A stretch of DNA of 64,000 nucleotides from Scatophagus argus (Eukaryota > Chordata > Actinopteri > Scatophagidae): the NCBI RefSeq assembly GCF_020382885.2, contig NC_058501.1, forward strand, positions 13,613,501 through 13,677,500, read 5' to 3'. Numbering within the stretch: position 1 is the stretch's first letter; the number at the start of each line of letters is the position of its first letter. Shown here piece by piece: positions 1-12,934 of the stretch. Made by a program: the position numbers and the translations under genes. Below the pieces are notes generated by a model. The model did not search any database. It was not told the DNA's origin and saw only the letters and a program-made list of their open reading frames with translations.

Positions 1-2238
1 ATACCACAAGTGTTCATCTGAGCCAGAGATAGCAGAGCCTGGTGCTCCAAAACCCCCAATTGTTACCAGTGCAGTTCCAGCCTCCAGCAGTAAAGAACAG
101 GAAGCAATTAAAACATGCACCTAGTTAGTGAGTGTCATTACTGAAGGCTAGCCCTTACCAGTCCACTCATTAGAGCGGTAGAGTTGGTGGTGAGTGAAAA
201 CTCTGAGAGAAACTCTTTCACTTACAACAGACTGGTCTGCAATGTGTATGAATGTAAGGAGAGGAGGTAGAGACAGCGTAGAGCCACCATAAGGAAAGAA
301 AAAAAAACCCCAAAAAACAAAGGCAAAAGTAAAATCCCCCAAAACATATAAGCAGTTACAAATGTGAAACGGCCTACCAGAGCAACAGGTTTCATTTTAA
401 TTAAAGCGCATTTCAAGAGTATTCCACAGCAAAGTCATACTTCTGCAAGAAAGCTGACAGAAGCCAGGGGCAGTGTTTCTCCAGGATGTAATGTATTGTC
501 TATGTGCCAGTCAGACTGTATAAATTCAGGAGCGAGTTGTTCATGAATCACACAGAGAGGCTGTGCTTGGAGACAGGTTAATTATAAAGCAGTGCTTGCT
601 TTCTCCTAGGCCACTCCGGCAACCTGTCCCAACAACATTCCTCCATGAAGCCGAGAGCAGCTCGCATCACGCAGCATGGTAAATGTTCCAACATCAAAGG
701 GCCAAAGGCTGCTTTTGTCTGTGGGCAAACAAGAACCTGTCCCCGTCTATTTATCATCAACAGCATATTTAGTTTTTCTTTGACTTGCCAAGTAAAAGTG
801 TATAATTTAAACATTTGTAAATTACTTAAGGCTGATATGTGAGCGTAGCAATAAAACATTTGCAAATAATTCATTTTTAATTAACTCATAATTATTCAAA
901 ATTGTATTTCTTTAAACCAATTTACTGACAATCACACATTCCAACTGACCAAACTGCAGGACATTTTCTAGTTTAATCTGCATTACTTAGCTAGAATGAT
1001 CTGTACCATCAACTGTATTCAGATCAACAGCACACAAAAGTGATAAGACACCAAAAGAAAGTGTTAGAAATCCAAACAGTTTGAGGAAGAACTTGTTCTG
1101 CTTATCCCAGAGCCAACAGCAACTAAATAAGCGTTAAGAAGCCAACACTCCTAACTCTGATGCACAGCATTTGCAAGTATCTCTACGCATACAAACGCAA
1201 GAACCTGGCACCAAATGTCTCATCTGTCAGCAGCGCCAGGAACACTTACAGGATTTACGATCCTGCACTCAGCCTTTTCCAGCTCAGCTATGTGTTTTAG
1301 AGGCTCAAGAATTAGTGATTTTAACATCTACACTGGCAGTTGGTGCCTACCTTGAGGCTAAACACAATGTGATGTGGCATCCAGCTATAACAGAGAGCTG
1401 ATTCCAGTATTTAAACAGCCTCCAGGCATTACCTGATCCACCTCCGACAGCCTAACATGACCTCATTTCTCAAGGGGGCTTGGCAAAAAGCTCCATGTAC
1501 ATTCATATCACAATCCCACAGAAAACATCATGGATAGCACACACAAAGTTTTGAAAATAGGGAATTTTTCAGATACACAATAAATATAGATTTTCATCAG
1601 TGGCAAAGGCATGAAAATTTTCAAACTCTGATGTTCAGCAAAACTGCAACAATTTGTCTTCATTGGCTTAATGGCATTAAGTATATTTAAGTATATTTAT
1701 GACTCTTAACACTAGAAGCACATGTAGGCAGAAAACAACAGAAACACTGGTTTGATTATTTTTGTTTTTTTTATCTGGTATGATTCCATCTCATCTCTAG
1801 TAAATAAAAAGCATGTTGGTCTAGAGGAGGACGGATCCATGTGATTATGTCCTGATACACAATTCACTAAATTCACTAACTATTTAATGTGCTCCTATAA
1901 CAAGATGCATGTGGAACATTCAAGTTTGTGGTGGGGGGCAAAATGCTCCATTCCCCCTTCTGGGCTCAGTTTTCAAATAAACATGAAAAGGCTGTACTCA
2001 AAATTGCCCAGTTGCACCCACCACTGAATTAATATTTTGTTCCCACCTGCCCCACACTAAATCGTGCTTAGGCAGCCAATATGTCATTATCATTAAGCAC
2101 GTTTGAGATTCACCTTCCAGTACATAACATGGTCTAATCATTACAATACTTCTTATACAACTATTAATGAATAATAAATAATATTTATTTATATATTTCT
2201 TCAAAGGCTTTTATAAAAGATTGAGGTGCATTATTCAC
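1..2238 (-). other. tax1bp1b: intron 2 of tax1bp1b (3' part not in window)
   Basis: This stretch lies downstream, on the minus strand, of the first coding exon of tax1bp1b. The next exon of the family should continue the SKICH domain with a segment like GWSTARDYYTFLW. I could not find it on the minus strand here, so the stretch is read as intron. No other gene was recognised. The open frames in it are short and resemble nothing known. Confidence 0.6.
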
Positions 2239-2415
2239 CTTGAATATGCCAACCCAGTCCTTTGGATGTGGTTTGATGAACTGCGTCAGGGTGTAATGAC
2301 ACTCCAGGGGAGCATGGGGCAGGTAACTCTTCCCCACATTTTGGAAGATGACGTGGGCAAAGTTTGATGTGTCCATGTCGTCATGTAATAAAGTCCCGTC
2401 CAGGAACAGTGCCAT
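2239..2415 (-). CDS. tax1bp1b: tax1bp1b first coding exon (Tax1-binding protein 1, N-terminal SKICH part); gene partial in window
   Basis: TAX1BP1 is a selective-autophagy receptor and ubiquitin-binding adaptor (SKICH domain, LC3-interacting region, coiled coils, C-terminal zinc fingers). Only the first 59 codons are here. Residues 16 onward match the family closely: TSNFAHVIFQNVGKSY, LECHYTLTQFIKPHPKDW, then VGIFK. The exon ends at 2239 with donor GTGAATA on the minus strand. The acceptor is a TAG at 2433-2435, so the exon runs 2432-2239 with 17 bases of 5'UTR. The ATG at 2415 is chosen as first in frame; a second in-frame ATG (MDTSNF) lies 13 codons later and gives a start closer to the human length. 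The gene points away from hibadh, as in human, and the rest lies left of the window. The duplicate assignment 'b' is inferred from the HoxAb neighbours. Confidence 0.88.
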
Positions 2416-2432
2416 AAATTAATCAGCAGTGG

Positions 2433-4518
2433 CTACACAGGAAGAGGCAAACAACACAATATATGATTAGAAATAACACAGAAACAACAGAAATACCATT
2501 CTTTACAATGAATGAAAATGAGCGGAGAAGCAAGCCAGCTGTATACACTAAAAACACTGAGAATCCTAGAATTACTGTATACTGTTATTAAATAAAACAC
2601 AATTTAACCTGTCAATTGTCTCATTTTAGCTACAGTAAAAGCAATTTAAATCATGCAATCTTGATTCCAATTAGGTTACAGTGCTATCTAAAACAGAAAC
2701 AGAATGCAGTGCACAAGGACACGATATTTAACATTCATTTGGAGATCAAATATAATTGATATTTAAGAATTTAGGATACTACAAGATGATGGGTAATACC
2801 ACAATAGTAGGGTTAGGTTTAACTGGCTTAAAATGTAGGCTCATTTGGTTAAGCCTTGAATAGCTTTATTTGATTTTTTTTTTTTTTTTTGTGATGATGG
2901 ATTCCTTGCTCAATCAGCTCAACAGCCAACATGTTTGAAGCACATATGATCTGTGTTCTAATTTAAGATATGTGTCTGGCTTGAAGAAACTTTTGGATAA
3001 ATTTGGCTTTGGTGTAGGTATACGACTGTGAGCTACTGGGTTCATAGACGTGCACCTTCCCTTCGTGTGAGACAGTTTAGTATAACAGAGACTGTCTCAA
3101 AGTCTATGTCAAGATATGAAGTAAAAAAAAAAACACTCTAGGTTTGCCACCGACAAGTTGCTTTCAAATGACGACCAAAATGATAATTAGTCAGTGGGAA
3201 ATCCAGGCAAGTCTACAGTACGGGACAGGTTTCACCTTTCACTTTCAGCACATGATGGACAACAACAATACAAGCGATTAACAGTACTGTGCATCCATAC
3301 AACTTTGATTTTTTTATTTACCACAACTGAAGAGCATATGAAGACAAATTCCTGATAAATATAACTTAAAAATTACTACTATTAACAATACTAATAACAA
3401 ATACGAATATTCTTTACATTTCCAGACTACATTTGTAATTCAGCACATAAACGGATGGTTTAATTTTGCAAACAATGACTCGGAGTTTGATTTTGTTGTT
3501 ACCAAATAAATTTATTTTACTGAATTTTGTCACTGGACTTTTTATACTTTAGCTTTATCTGTGAAGATAATGACTTTGTAAATAATGATGACGTGTAACA
3601 CCTTGCTGGTAGTTTTACTTTTAATAGGGTATTCAGTCACACTTTACACCTTACACATTAAGACTTTAACCTATATCAGTATGATCGACATTCACTCTTA
3701 TTTTAGCCTTTGTTTGGAGAAATAACTACACTTTTAGCTGCATTAACCTAGTACCTAGTCTTTCAGTACACTTTCACAACATTCAGTTACATTATTCTTA
3801 AGTATTGTCATAGTGCCACCTCATACACAATAAATTAGGTAACAGTGGACTCTTATTCATACAAATGACATTTATTTAAAGTTAACACCAAAAACACAGG
3901 CACCTGATTAAAGCGAGTTCTACATGGGCCTTTCCATCCGACGTAATTAACTTAGGCCTGCGACAGTCAAAACACTTTAGCTGATGAACGGAAACTCTGA
4001 ACACTGTAGTCATCTCCAACAATCACCGAAATTCTCAACCTGATGTAGTTAACTTAAGAAACTAAAAACAAATTTGGTAGAAAGTCATCAGCAGTGGCTG
4101 AAATTAACAACTGACTACGGCAAGCTACGAGGTGAGGCCTCATGTAAAAATACTGATCATATTGAGCATAGTTAGCTAAGGAGCTAGCTAGCTAACGTTA
4201 GTTACATACTTCATTAGACAAGATCACGCATTAACCGCAAGGCAAAGCGACATTTATTCATTGGAAATGAATAATCTTCCAAGTAAAATATTCACGTTAA
4301 CTCGTTCAACGCACCGTCTAAGATTATTAATGTACAACGCCCTTAACGAAAATAGAGCAGCTAACTGAGAAGCACTGCTATCAACTGGAGGACAAGGTTA
4401 GCCAACGTAAACAGTTAGCAACGCTGTCTCGAGGTAGCTTTCAAAAACATATGTCGAACATATATAACATCAACCTTTGTTTTATTACTCATATTTATAT
4501 AATAAACCTGAAACATAC
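2433..4518 (-). other. tax1bp1b: intron 1 of tax1bp1b
   Basis: AT-rich intron between the proposed 5'UTR exon and the first coding exon. The minus-strand donor is GTATGTT at 4518 and the acceptor is TAG at 2433-2435. It holds a T run near 2875-2890 and an A run near 3123. Nothing else was recognised. Confidence 0.6.
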
Positions 4519-4600
4519 CCTGTTGCCATGTTGAGCAAAAGATGAAATACGAATGTATCATAAAACAATTGTTGACGCAGTTCAGTGCTTTCCCGTCCCC
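4519..4600 (-). other. tax1bp1b: probable tax1bp1b 5'UTR exon 1 with a 6-codon uORF
   Basis: On the minus strand a donor-like GGGTATGTTT ends an exon at 4519. The upstream end near 4600 is a guess. An ATG at 4529 begins ATG GCA ACA GG, and after splicing to 2432 it would read six codons and stop at TGA before the main start. This would be a short upstream ORF. The transcription start cannot be placed from sequence alone. Confidence 0.45.
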
Positions 4601-5598
4601 ACTTCCTGGAATAATAACAACATTGCGTCATTTCCGGAAACTGGACTTGAGTGGGAATCCCACCAGTCTGAAAAATTGAAATAATGCGATATGGAAAAAT
4701 TGAGATAGCAGACAGTGAACAGTGTCACACAGGATAAGCAATGATGTCATGGAGCATCGATGCAAGTGCAAGTTATGTTTTTTGTGTTACATTATGCAGA
4801 AAAGGTTACGATAAAGATTTTATCATAGGATGTACTCCATGAATGTATTATAGGTCTACGTTTATGATGCATTTACATACACGAAACATTTAAAACCTAG
4901 CTTTAATAAACCTAACTTATTTTTCGAAAATTACAAGCAGTGGTGGAATGTAACTAACTAAATACTTTAAATTACTTTTCTTACTTTCAGTGGCGGAAGA
5001 GGTATTAAGTTATATTATATACTCATTTATTTGTAAGCATCGACACTGTTGCAGTTGGAAAAGCTTATTCAATCATAATATGTACTACTGCGTATCTTTT
5101 TCTATAATTACATACAATCATTTATTAGATTACATTGATTACATTTTGTATTCATAATCTCAGTCTGCAAACTAAACAGAAACTAATATTGTCAAATAAA
5201 TGTAGTGCAGTAAACAGAACAATAGATTCGTAAAGTAGCATTAAGGGAAAATACTCAAACAAGTTAATAATAAAATAATTTAAAAAACTCTATTTACCTA
5301 ATCACACCACCTTTTGTTTATGGGAGGCCTACTGGTATCATGTAGAACCCATTTCACTATGCTTTAGGGATTCATATTACTCTTAGCAAACGTGAAATGA
5401 TAAATATATCGCCTTAAAAATGATACGTACTAGCAATGATTTCTCTTCTCAAGGATACACATATTTCAGACCCTCCCCTGCAGCTCATTGGCTGAAATGG
5501 GAGGCCGTGCTGCGCAAGACCTATTATTTGATTGGATAGTGCAACTGCCGTTAACGTACGTTCTATTACATCATACGTAAGGTCAAGAGGAAAGAAGC
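4601..5598. promoter_or_regulatory. head-to-head intergenic region between tax1bp1b and hibadhb
   Basis: About 1 kb separates the proposed tax1bp1b first exon (minus) from the hibadhb ATG (plus). The same divergent pairing exists in human, so a shared or bidirectional promoter is plausible. Two inverted CCAAT boxes (ATTGG at 5487-5491 and 5531-5535) lie 64-112 bp upstream of the hibadhb ATG. The middle part is AT-rich and holds no recognised element. Confidence 0.5.
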
Positions 5599-8500
5599 AT
5601 GGCTGCTGTGCTGAGAGGGTCTCGGTACCTAGTTGGAAGGTGTTGCAAGCATGTTGACTTTGCATTTGGTAAGGAGAACAAACTGAGACCGCCTACGCAT
5701 TGTGCACGTCGCTTAGCTTAGTTTAGAAGCTGAAGTTGTGACTTGAAGGCGGTGTGTGACATGAAAATGCTACTTTTGCTTCAGATGTTAGAAGAGAAGT
5801 TTGAGTTCATTTTCGCTGCTTCTGCTCAGTACCAGACGTTATATGTAAGAGCTTTTCTGTTAAAAATACTTTTGTTTGCATGCTGGGTTGTTAGCCAGAG
5901 CTGTGTGTCAACTGCCAAGCATCTGGACGGCAATAATTCAAAACAGCGAAGGGTGTAAACTGCCAGCAAACACTTTCCCGACTTCTCATATATGGCATTT
6001 TATGTAATGTAATTCATCGCGCCCTTGTTAGGTCAGACTCTTTGTAGCCACTTGAACATTTGAGCTTCACATTCTTTACCTTAAAGAATTTATGTGTCTG
6101 GTGTGCATGTGGTTTAATTTGCAGCATAAAGTGTTGCCATCTAGATATTTAAATCAAATGGTAGTAAAACAACCTCTCAGGATATCTTTGTGTGTATTTG
6201 GAGTTTAGAAACACTCCTGCAGTAAAAAAAATTGTGTTTGGACTTATTTATTTGAACTTGCAAAGAAATAAGCATGCTTGTGTTTTGTAAGAATGCTCTG
6301 TTATCAGTAGTTACGTAAGTATTAGAAAAGCTTTGGCATCATTGGATCAGATGACTTTGTCAGGAAGGACGAACACATTTGAATTACAGGCCATTGCAAC
6401 GGACAATGCATTTGTGTCCTTGAATATATGAGGGACTCTAGTGTAAATAGTCGTTTTCTTTTCTGTACTGTGTACAGCTGCAGGTACTTGTTCCCTGTGT
6501 ATTTATTCTTTTTGAATGCACATCCTTCCCTTATCCTTAAAGAGGGTGCAAAGCATACACCCTCTTTATCCTGTTTGCTGCTGTAATACTGTAATTTCCC
6601 AGGTATGGGACTAATAAAGGATTATCATGTCTTTTCTTATATAACAAGGATATCATGCCTTATTATTGATATATTTGGCCATTATGTTGTAGTCTCCACA
6701 AGGTCTATGGCCTCGAAGACACAGGTGGGGTTTATTGGTTTGGGCAATATGGGAAACCCAATGGCAAAGAACTTACTGAAGAACGGGTACCCAGTCATTG
6801 CTACTGACGTGTTCCCGGAGTCCTGCAAGGAAGTGCAAGAGCTGGGTGCTCAGGTAGGACTGTAAAATGTACACAAGCATTTTTAATTTCTGAATAGTCT
6901 CCACCTGTTTTTGTTTTTTTCTCTCTCTCTTCTTACCTCGTGCTTTGTGTGTTTTCTCAGATTGTAGATAATCCTGCTGAGGTAGCAGACAAAGCTGACC
7001 GCATCATCACCATGCTTCCCTCTAGTCCCAATGTCATAGATGTGTACACTGGACCCAATGGCATTCTCAAGTACTTTTGTTTCTCCTTCAATACAAAAAC
7101 AGTACAGTGTAATACTGCCATGATGTAAGGCAGATTCTAAATTGGGTGCATTTCTCAACAGAAAGGTGAAGAAAGGCTCACTGCTTATTGACTCCAGCAC
7201 CATTGATCCAGCTGTTTCAAAAGAAATGGCTGCTGCTGCTGAGAAGATGGGGGCAGTTTTTATGGATGCACCTGTATCAGGAGGTAAATGTCACTATTTT
7301 GAGCACATCATAGGTAGCATAATATATATTACAGTTTGCTGTCTAATCTTGAAATACATAAACTCCGGCCTGCAACACATCACAAAGGTCTTAATATTTA
7401 GGGTTTTTTTTTCATGTGCAGTGTTTAGTTTCTGCCACTAGTGGTTTCTCAGTAAAATCTAAACGAATGACATCAGTAGTGTGGGATTATGGGAGATGTT
7501 GTCTTTATTGTTAAACAACCACCACTGAAGATGAAAATGAGATGTGACTGGCAGAAATGTTCATGGATGAGCTAATGTTTTAAAGTTTTACTTGCGTTCT
7601 GTTTAGTCGCATTTGCTGACTTCTTTTCTCATTGTGTGACTCTGCTGGAGATTATGATGATATGCCACAAATAAAACCTGGACTTAAAGTTCTCAGGCAC
7701 CATTAACAATGTTCATTCTCACTGAGCATTGCTGTAAATATTTTGGAGAATGTAAGTACACAACTCAACAACATATTAAAGATCTAGTTGTTTCATGTCT
7801 TTTTAATGCGGAAATGATGCACATTATATCTTTAACATGTTTTAGAGATGTGTTGACTGAACTTTATGGTCACTGTGGAGACTATTGTGGATCTGTGAAA
7901 CACATTACATTATACTGAGGTCCATTTCTAGTATTTATTCAGCCCTCACTGAAATAAGTGGATGATCTAAACTGGAGGGTTTCGGTGAGCTGGCAAGTGA
8001 GTGTATAATTTTTGAGAACATACATTATCTGTTAGATGTTGATATGCTTGTGTTATTCAGAAAATTGTTATTCCAACCAGCCCAGCATGTTAGATCTCTA
8101 AAGCCGTTTTGCAAATAGGAAAACAAATCCCACAAGTTCCCAGAGCTTATGGTGACATTTTGTTTTGTCATACCAACAGTCCCTTACCCAGAGATATTTA
8201 GTGTAATATCAAGAAAGTCTGAAAAACCAGAATATATTCCGATTTGAGAAGCAAGAAATCATTAGAAAAGAGCTTTTGCCACAATTTATCAGTTATTCAG
8301 ATGGTTGCAGATTTATTTTCTGTAGTGTCATTAATCAACTACTTCATGGTAGACCGTAAAGTCTGTTTGAGTATGAGTTCAACCTCAAGCATAAAAAAAA
8401 AGTTAGGACACTATAAAACAAAAAAACAAAATATTGTGTATATGGTTTGCTCATCTTATTTTACATATACGCAATTGAAAAAAAAACCATATAAAAACAA

Positions 8501-11500
8501 CATGTCTAATATGCACTTATTCTGAATTTGATTAGAGCAATACATTTCATGGAAGGGGATGGCATTTAATGTTAAGTTAAATGTTAAAGTTGAATTTCAA
8601 ACATTTCAGCTGTCATGTTTTTGCGATGTTGAAAAGTCCGATGTGTTGCCACTTGAGCTGCTTTTTGGTTAATTTACGGTTGATAAAGAACACCAACTAA
8701 GGAAAATGAGGAGGAGCAGCTTCTGCCTGCATAAATGTTCCTAGCTGTAAAGTGTGTGTTCTCTGACTTTCTTGGGGGTCCACACAGACACGCAGATTGT
8801 TTGAACTCAGTCTCGTCAGCGTCCGGACAGCCGCTTTCTTTGAATTGATTTTGGTCCATTTTATAGCCAGGCCCTAAAGATTAGTAATGATTTATATGCT
8901 TCCGTCCTGTGGTAGTGCACATGGATTAAAGTTGTCCAGCTTTCCACCGTGTGTGACGTGTGTGTGTGTGTGTGTGGCAGTGGAAGTTTAACTAGTGCAA
9001 ACTGAAGTGTAATTCGTACTTTGATACATCATGTCAATCAGCAGGTTTTAGCTCCTAAATGAAACTTTTTGAACATCTCCAGTTGTCGGACGGAAATCAA
9101 AAGAAGTGCAGTGGCATGGCAGTGACTGTTACATCCAGTGTGGTTAAAGCTTAGACATGAAAGCACACGTGGTGGTGGGAACATAATTGAGTCAGCATGT
9201 GTCTGATAGCTGTTTCTTCTTGTGGAAAAAAAAAAAATGTACGGACCAGACGAGATAACTGCCATCTTCCATTTTTCCTCGAACTGGATTAGTTGGCAAA
9301 GTGAAGTAGAGGTCTGAAATGGAAACCGGCAAACTGGTGGAAGAGAAGAGAAATGTCTAGTGAAAAGAAACTGTCGTAATTTCACAGAGGAAGAATTATA
9401 TTTAGGACTACTCTGATAGGAGCTGGATCTGATAAGAAATTTCTAATAGATATTCCTGAAAATAACAAATGGATTACAATTGACAAATTGTCTGCTGGTT
9501 AGGTCGTAGATGAGTTTTTTTTCCTCCCCTCCAGTTTCAGGTCAGTTCTCTCTTTAAATGTGTCTGTCACTTGAGCTTCCACTGGAGAGAATCCTCAAAT
9601 CTGCTTTCTGACAGCTTCGGCATTTTAACCAAAGGCTGTGCTCCATGTGTTGTGATTGTTCCTCTTTAAGCAAGAAATACACCTTTTGTAAGCTTTTGAA
9701 CCACGACCTGGATGTTCTGTACAGATATTTACACTTTTTGTGCTGTTAAGATATCTTACATCATCTTTTTCAGTTTCTTTAGAATTGGGGCACCATGTCA
9801 TACTGTAACAATTAAAATTATAAATCAGAAACTCAGTAGTATGAAATTGTTGAAGTTGAAATTTATTTGTTAATTACTCTCCTGAGTTGCCTCCATATGC
9901 AGCCAATTAAACTATTCAACCTAAAAATTATTTTCCCAATATATTGTATGTCACCTCTTGTAGTAATTCCATTTTCATTGTTACAACTCTGTTTCTATAT
10001 TCTTCCAGACAATTTGTCTGAAATTCTTTAATATGGCTGAATCATAAGTTATGTGTTGCAGCAAAGCAAGTGATTGTGTTGCATATCACTTTGAATCGAA
10101 GAAATCTATTTCAGTTGTCAAATTTTGCATATTTTTCTATATGGATTTTGAAGCCGTCACTCATGCTTTTGTTATATTTTGGCTTGATTGTCGCATCTCC
10201 CACCTGTCTCTAGCAGCTCAGTCATTATAGAGTCCAGTTACTACAAAATGCTGCTGGCAGACTGCTCACGAAGACAAGGGAGGGGGAAACTTATTACACC
10301 CGTCTTGGCTTCTCTCCATTGGCTTCCTGTAAACTTAAGGATTAATTATAAGAATATGTTGGTTAATTTCTAGGCACCCATGTGGCTTGCACCTGGTTAT
10401 TGTATAGAACTGAGATTTTAACCCCATGTGAACAAGTGTACAAGCATATCCAGAAATGGCTCTTCCTATATATAGATAAAGACATACTTTGATGCCTAAA
10501 TGGCCATGATAATTCTTGCCATTCATCTTTCCATTTTTTTTTAATTCTACCATTTAGAAGTGTATTCGTATTATTATGCAGCATTTAACCTTACATGCAA
10601 TACTTTTTCTCATTTGTATTGCATCTTATGTGGGGCACATTGTAATTCTGATAATTGCCACATATTAGTTTCATAGTAACTGCTGAAAGAAACAAGCCTG
10701 TTTTTCTTCACTCCAAAAAAGCATTAAATGTCAATTAGAGATGTTGACAAATGTATTTATTTTACGTTATCTGGATTATGCTCAGGCATCATCCTAAATA
10801 AATCTTACAGCCAAATATTTTTTTTTTCTTTTTGTTGCTGATATTTGGAATTGATAATAAAATGCTAAGAGAACTTGCATGGATAGACATGGTAAATGAT
10901 ATGCAACAAACAATAAAATATGATATTTAAATATATTTCATCTCACTGAAAATATTCAGGTTATTTTGGACATTGACATTCCAAAGAAAGCTTTGTCAGT
11001 TAGTATAATGGGGATGCCCCAGTAACTCATCTGGTTGAGCATTTAGTAACAAGGCTCGATCTTTGTTCAGTTCCAAACTGGGGCTTTTCACTGCATGTTG
11101 CCCCTCATTCTTCATCCATATCAAAAATAAAGTCTAATGACCCAAAAAAATAAGTCCCCCAGAAAATCTGGATCTTGAGAGGTCTTGAGATCAATCATCT
11201 TGAGAAGTTTGATTTACCTTTCATGTGTTTTTTTTTTTTGTTTTTTGTTTTTTTTTTGGAGCTCTAAAAAAGATACCATGAACTTCAGTCTTAAAAGCTG
11301 TAACTTTTTTTTTCTAAATGAAAAAATATCCCCAAATGTTTCCACATTTTGTAAAGCATACATTGTAAATGATGGCAGCTGGCTGCTACGATTTACTGTG
11401 ATTACTTTTATGCACGAATTAGCTCATTTTGTTGTTTCTCTTTTGTTTGCTGCATTCTAACTGATGAAACTTTTGTAAATCACGATATATCAACTCTGCT

Positions 11501-12934
11501 AGCACACTGCTCTTTACATACAAGCACAATTTCTCATTCCCAGGTGTGGGCGCTGCCAGTTCGGGTAAACTGACTTTTATGGTTGGAGGAGTAGAGCAGG
11601 AATTTACTGCAGCCAAAGAACTTCTCAGCTGCATGGGAGCCAATGTGGTTTACTGTGGTCAAGTTGGAACTGGACAGGTATGAGTCAGTTTTTCACATTT
11701 TCCCGAAATTGTCATGATGCATTTATCAGTCATATGATTTTTTTTGTTTTGTTTTGGGGTTTTTTTCTGTGAGTTTTATGTGAGTTTTAAGAATGTGTGG
11801 ATCTGTGAGTCAGTTGTTTCATGAAATTCAAACTTTTAAATAATACAAATTTAAGTAATTTAACTGGTGTTGGTTATTGAATGCTAATATTATGATCTTG
11901 TCACAGGCTGCTAAAATCTGTAACAACATGCTTCTAGCCATCGGAATGATCGGGACTTCAGAGACGATGAACTTGGGAATCAGGTGAACGCGCTCTCTTG
12001 GTTCCAAATAGCAGCTTGTGCCATCGTTATAAATCATGACGACAGGTGCAGCAGTGAAAGTACATTTCATCTAACATGGATTTTGTCTTCACTCACAGAC
12101 TTGGTCTTGATCCCAAACTGTTGGCTAAGATCTTGAATATGAGTTCAGGTCGGTGCTGGTCCAGTGACACTTACAACCCTGTGCCCGGAGTCATGGAGGG
12201 AGTCCCCTCTGGGAATAACTACCAGGGAGGCTTTGGCACCCAGTTGATGGCTAAGGTCATTTTGATGTCATAAAGCTCTGTACTCGTACTAGTGTACTAG
12301 TTTTGATCATTAGTATTGTATTGTTACCCTCATAAATATGAAGAAATTAAGCATATTTTATGACTGTAATACTTTCCTTTCTTCTATTTAGTGTGAAGAA
12401 AACATTTAAACGTGTTGTTGGAATGAAGACTTACAAAAATGCATTCATGTTTTGCTTTGAGTGGATTGTTCTCATTCATGTCTTTCACAAGTCAGCCAGG
12501 GACTCGTTTCTGAGGAATATATCATACACGTGACAACTTAAGCAGTGCTGGGGAAAAAAAAAAAGAAGAATTTCTATCTTTGGTCTCACCACTTAAAATG
12601 ATGCAGTGAACTGTTAGTAGTTTACGTCCCTCTTAAAAGCGAATCAAGCCTATATTATTATTACAACATAAAGAAAAATTCTCTGTGGTGTGCGGACTGG
12701 TGGTTTTGGTTTTTGAGTTCAATTTTCAGCTCCGTTGGTTTTTCTAATGTATGTTTGCTTTTCTTTTTTCAGGATCTAGGCCTCGCACAGAACACAGCCA
12801 CCAACACAAAGACTCCTGTCCCTCTCGGCTCCTTGGCCCATCAGATATACCGTATGATGTGCGCACGCGGTTATGCCAATAAAGATTTCTCCTCTGTATT
12901 CCAGTTCCTGCGTGAGGAGGAGGGCCAGCAGTAA
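5599..12934 (+). CDS. hibadhb: hibadhb, 3-hydroxyisobutyrate dehydrogenase, mitochondrial (8 exons, 330 aa)
   Basis: The enzyme oxidises 3-hydroxyisobutyrate to methylmalonate semialdehyde with NAD+ in mitochondrial valine catabolism. Exons: 5599-5668, 6693-6853, 6961-7070, 7162-7283, 11544-11677, 11907-11983, 12099-12255, 12773-12934. All junctions are GT-AG and the phases sum to 993 nt (330 codons plus TAA); human is 336 aa. Residues 1-28 form an arginine-bearing mitochondrial presequence. The Rossmann motif GLGNMG is at 39-44, the substrate motif DAPVSGG at 149-155, and the conserved lysine in AAKICNN near 202. The C-terminus reads [13 protein letters not shown] as in the family. Polyadenylation signals AATAAA occur at 13193 and 13449. 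Intron 4 (7284-11543) is long and holds the repeat relics listed separately. The 'b' suffix is inferred from synteny. Confidence 0.95.
8388..8530. mobile_element. possible degenerate hAT-type non-autonomous element fragment
   Basis: A stretch beginning AAAAAGTTAGGACACTATAA and rich in AAAACA and ATATGG resembles, from memory, the ends of common teleost hAT-derived repeats (AAAGTTGGGACACTGT type). No matching terminal repeat or target duplication was identified. This is a weak call; it may be ordinary AT-rich intron. Confidence 0.25.
10224..10374 (+). mobile_element. LINE (L2/CR1-like) reverse-transcriptase relic with frameshift
   Basis: One frame reads [16 protein letters not shown] and a second, shifted frame continues [18 protein letters not shown] followed by NYK. 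Together these match the conserved 3' end of LINE reverse transcriptases of the L2/Rex type (AA-RLL-TR then HITPVL-SLHWLPV--RI). The frame change between the two blocks and the absence of the rest of the ORF show a dead fragment. The family within LINEs is uncertain. Confidence 0.75.
11009..11152 (+). mobile_element. tRNA-derived SINE, degenerate
   Basis: The segment has a tRNA-like A box (AACTCATCTGGTTGAGC) and a degraded B box (GTTCAGTTCC) closed by CAAACTGGGGC. It is followed by a unique part (CTTTTCACTGCATGTTGCCC) and an A-rich tail with AAATAAAGTCTAATGACCC. This layout matches a SINE widespread in teleosts (tRNA head, GCTGCATGTC-type body, AATAAAGGC-type tail). It is recognised by pattern, not by a database match. 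Confidence 0.65.

Larger units (their letters stand above)
7284..11543 (+). other. hibadhb: hibadhb intron 4 (4.3 kb, repeat-bearing)
   Basis: AT-rich intron between coding exons 4 and 5. It contains a possible hAT-like fragment (about 8390-8530), a LINE reverse-transcriptase relic (about 10224-10374) and a tRNA-derived SINE (about 11009-11152), plus a short GT run near 8957 and T-rich runs near 11229-11259. No exon of another gene was found. Confidence 0.8.

Noticed and set aside
578-874. 98-aa minus-strand frame, checked as a tax1bp1b exon
   Set aside because: No similarity to the SKICH continuation or coiled-coil parts of TAX1BP1 and no fitting splice phase.
4160-4210. GCTAGCTAGCTAACGTTAGTTA string upstream of the tax1bp1b intron start
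   Set aside because: Short self-complementary words of this type are common in fish genomes; no terminal repeats or target duplications define an element.
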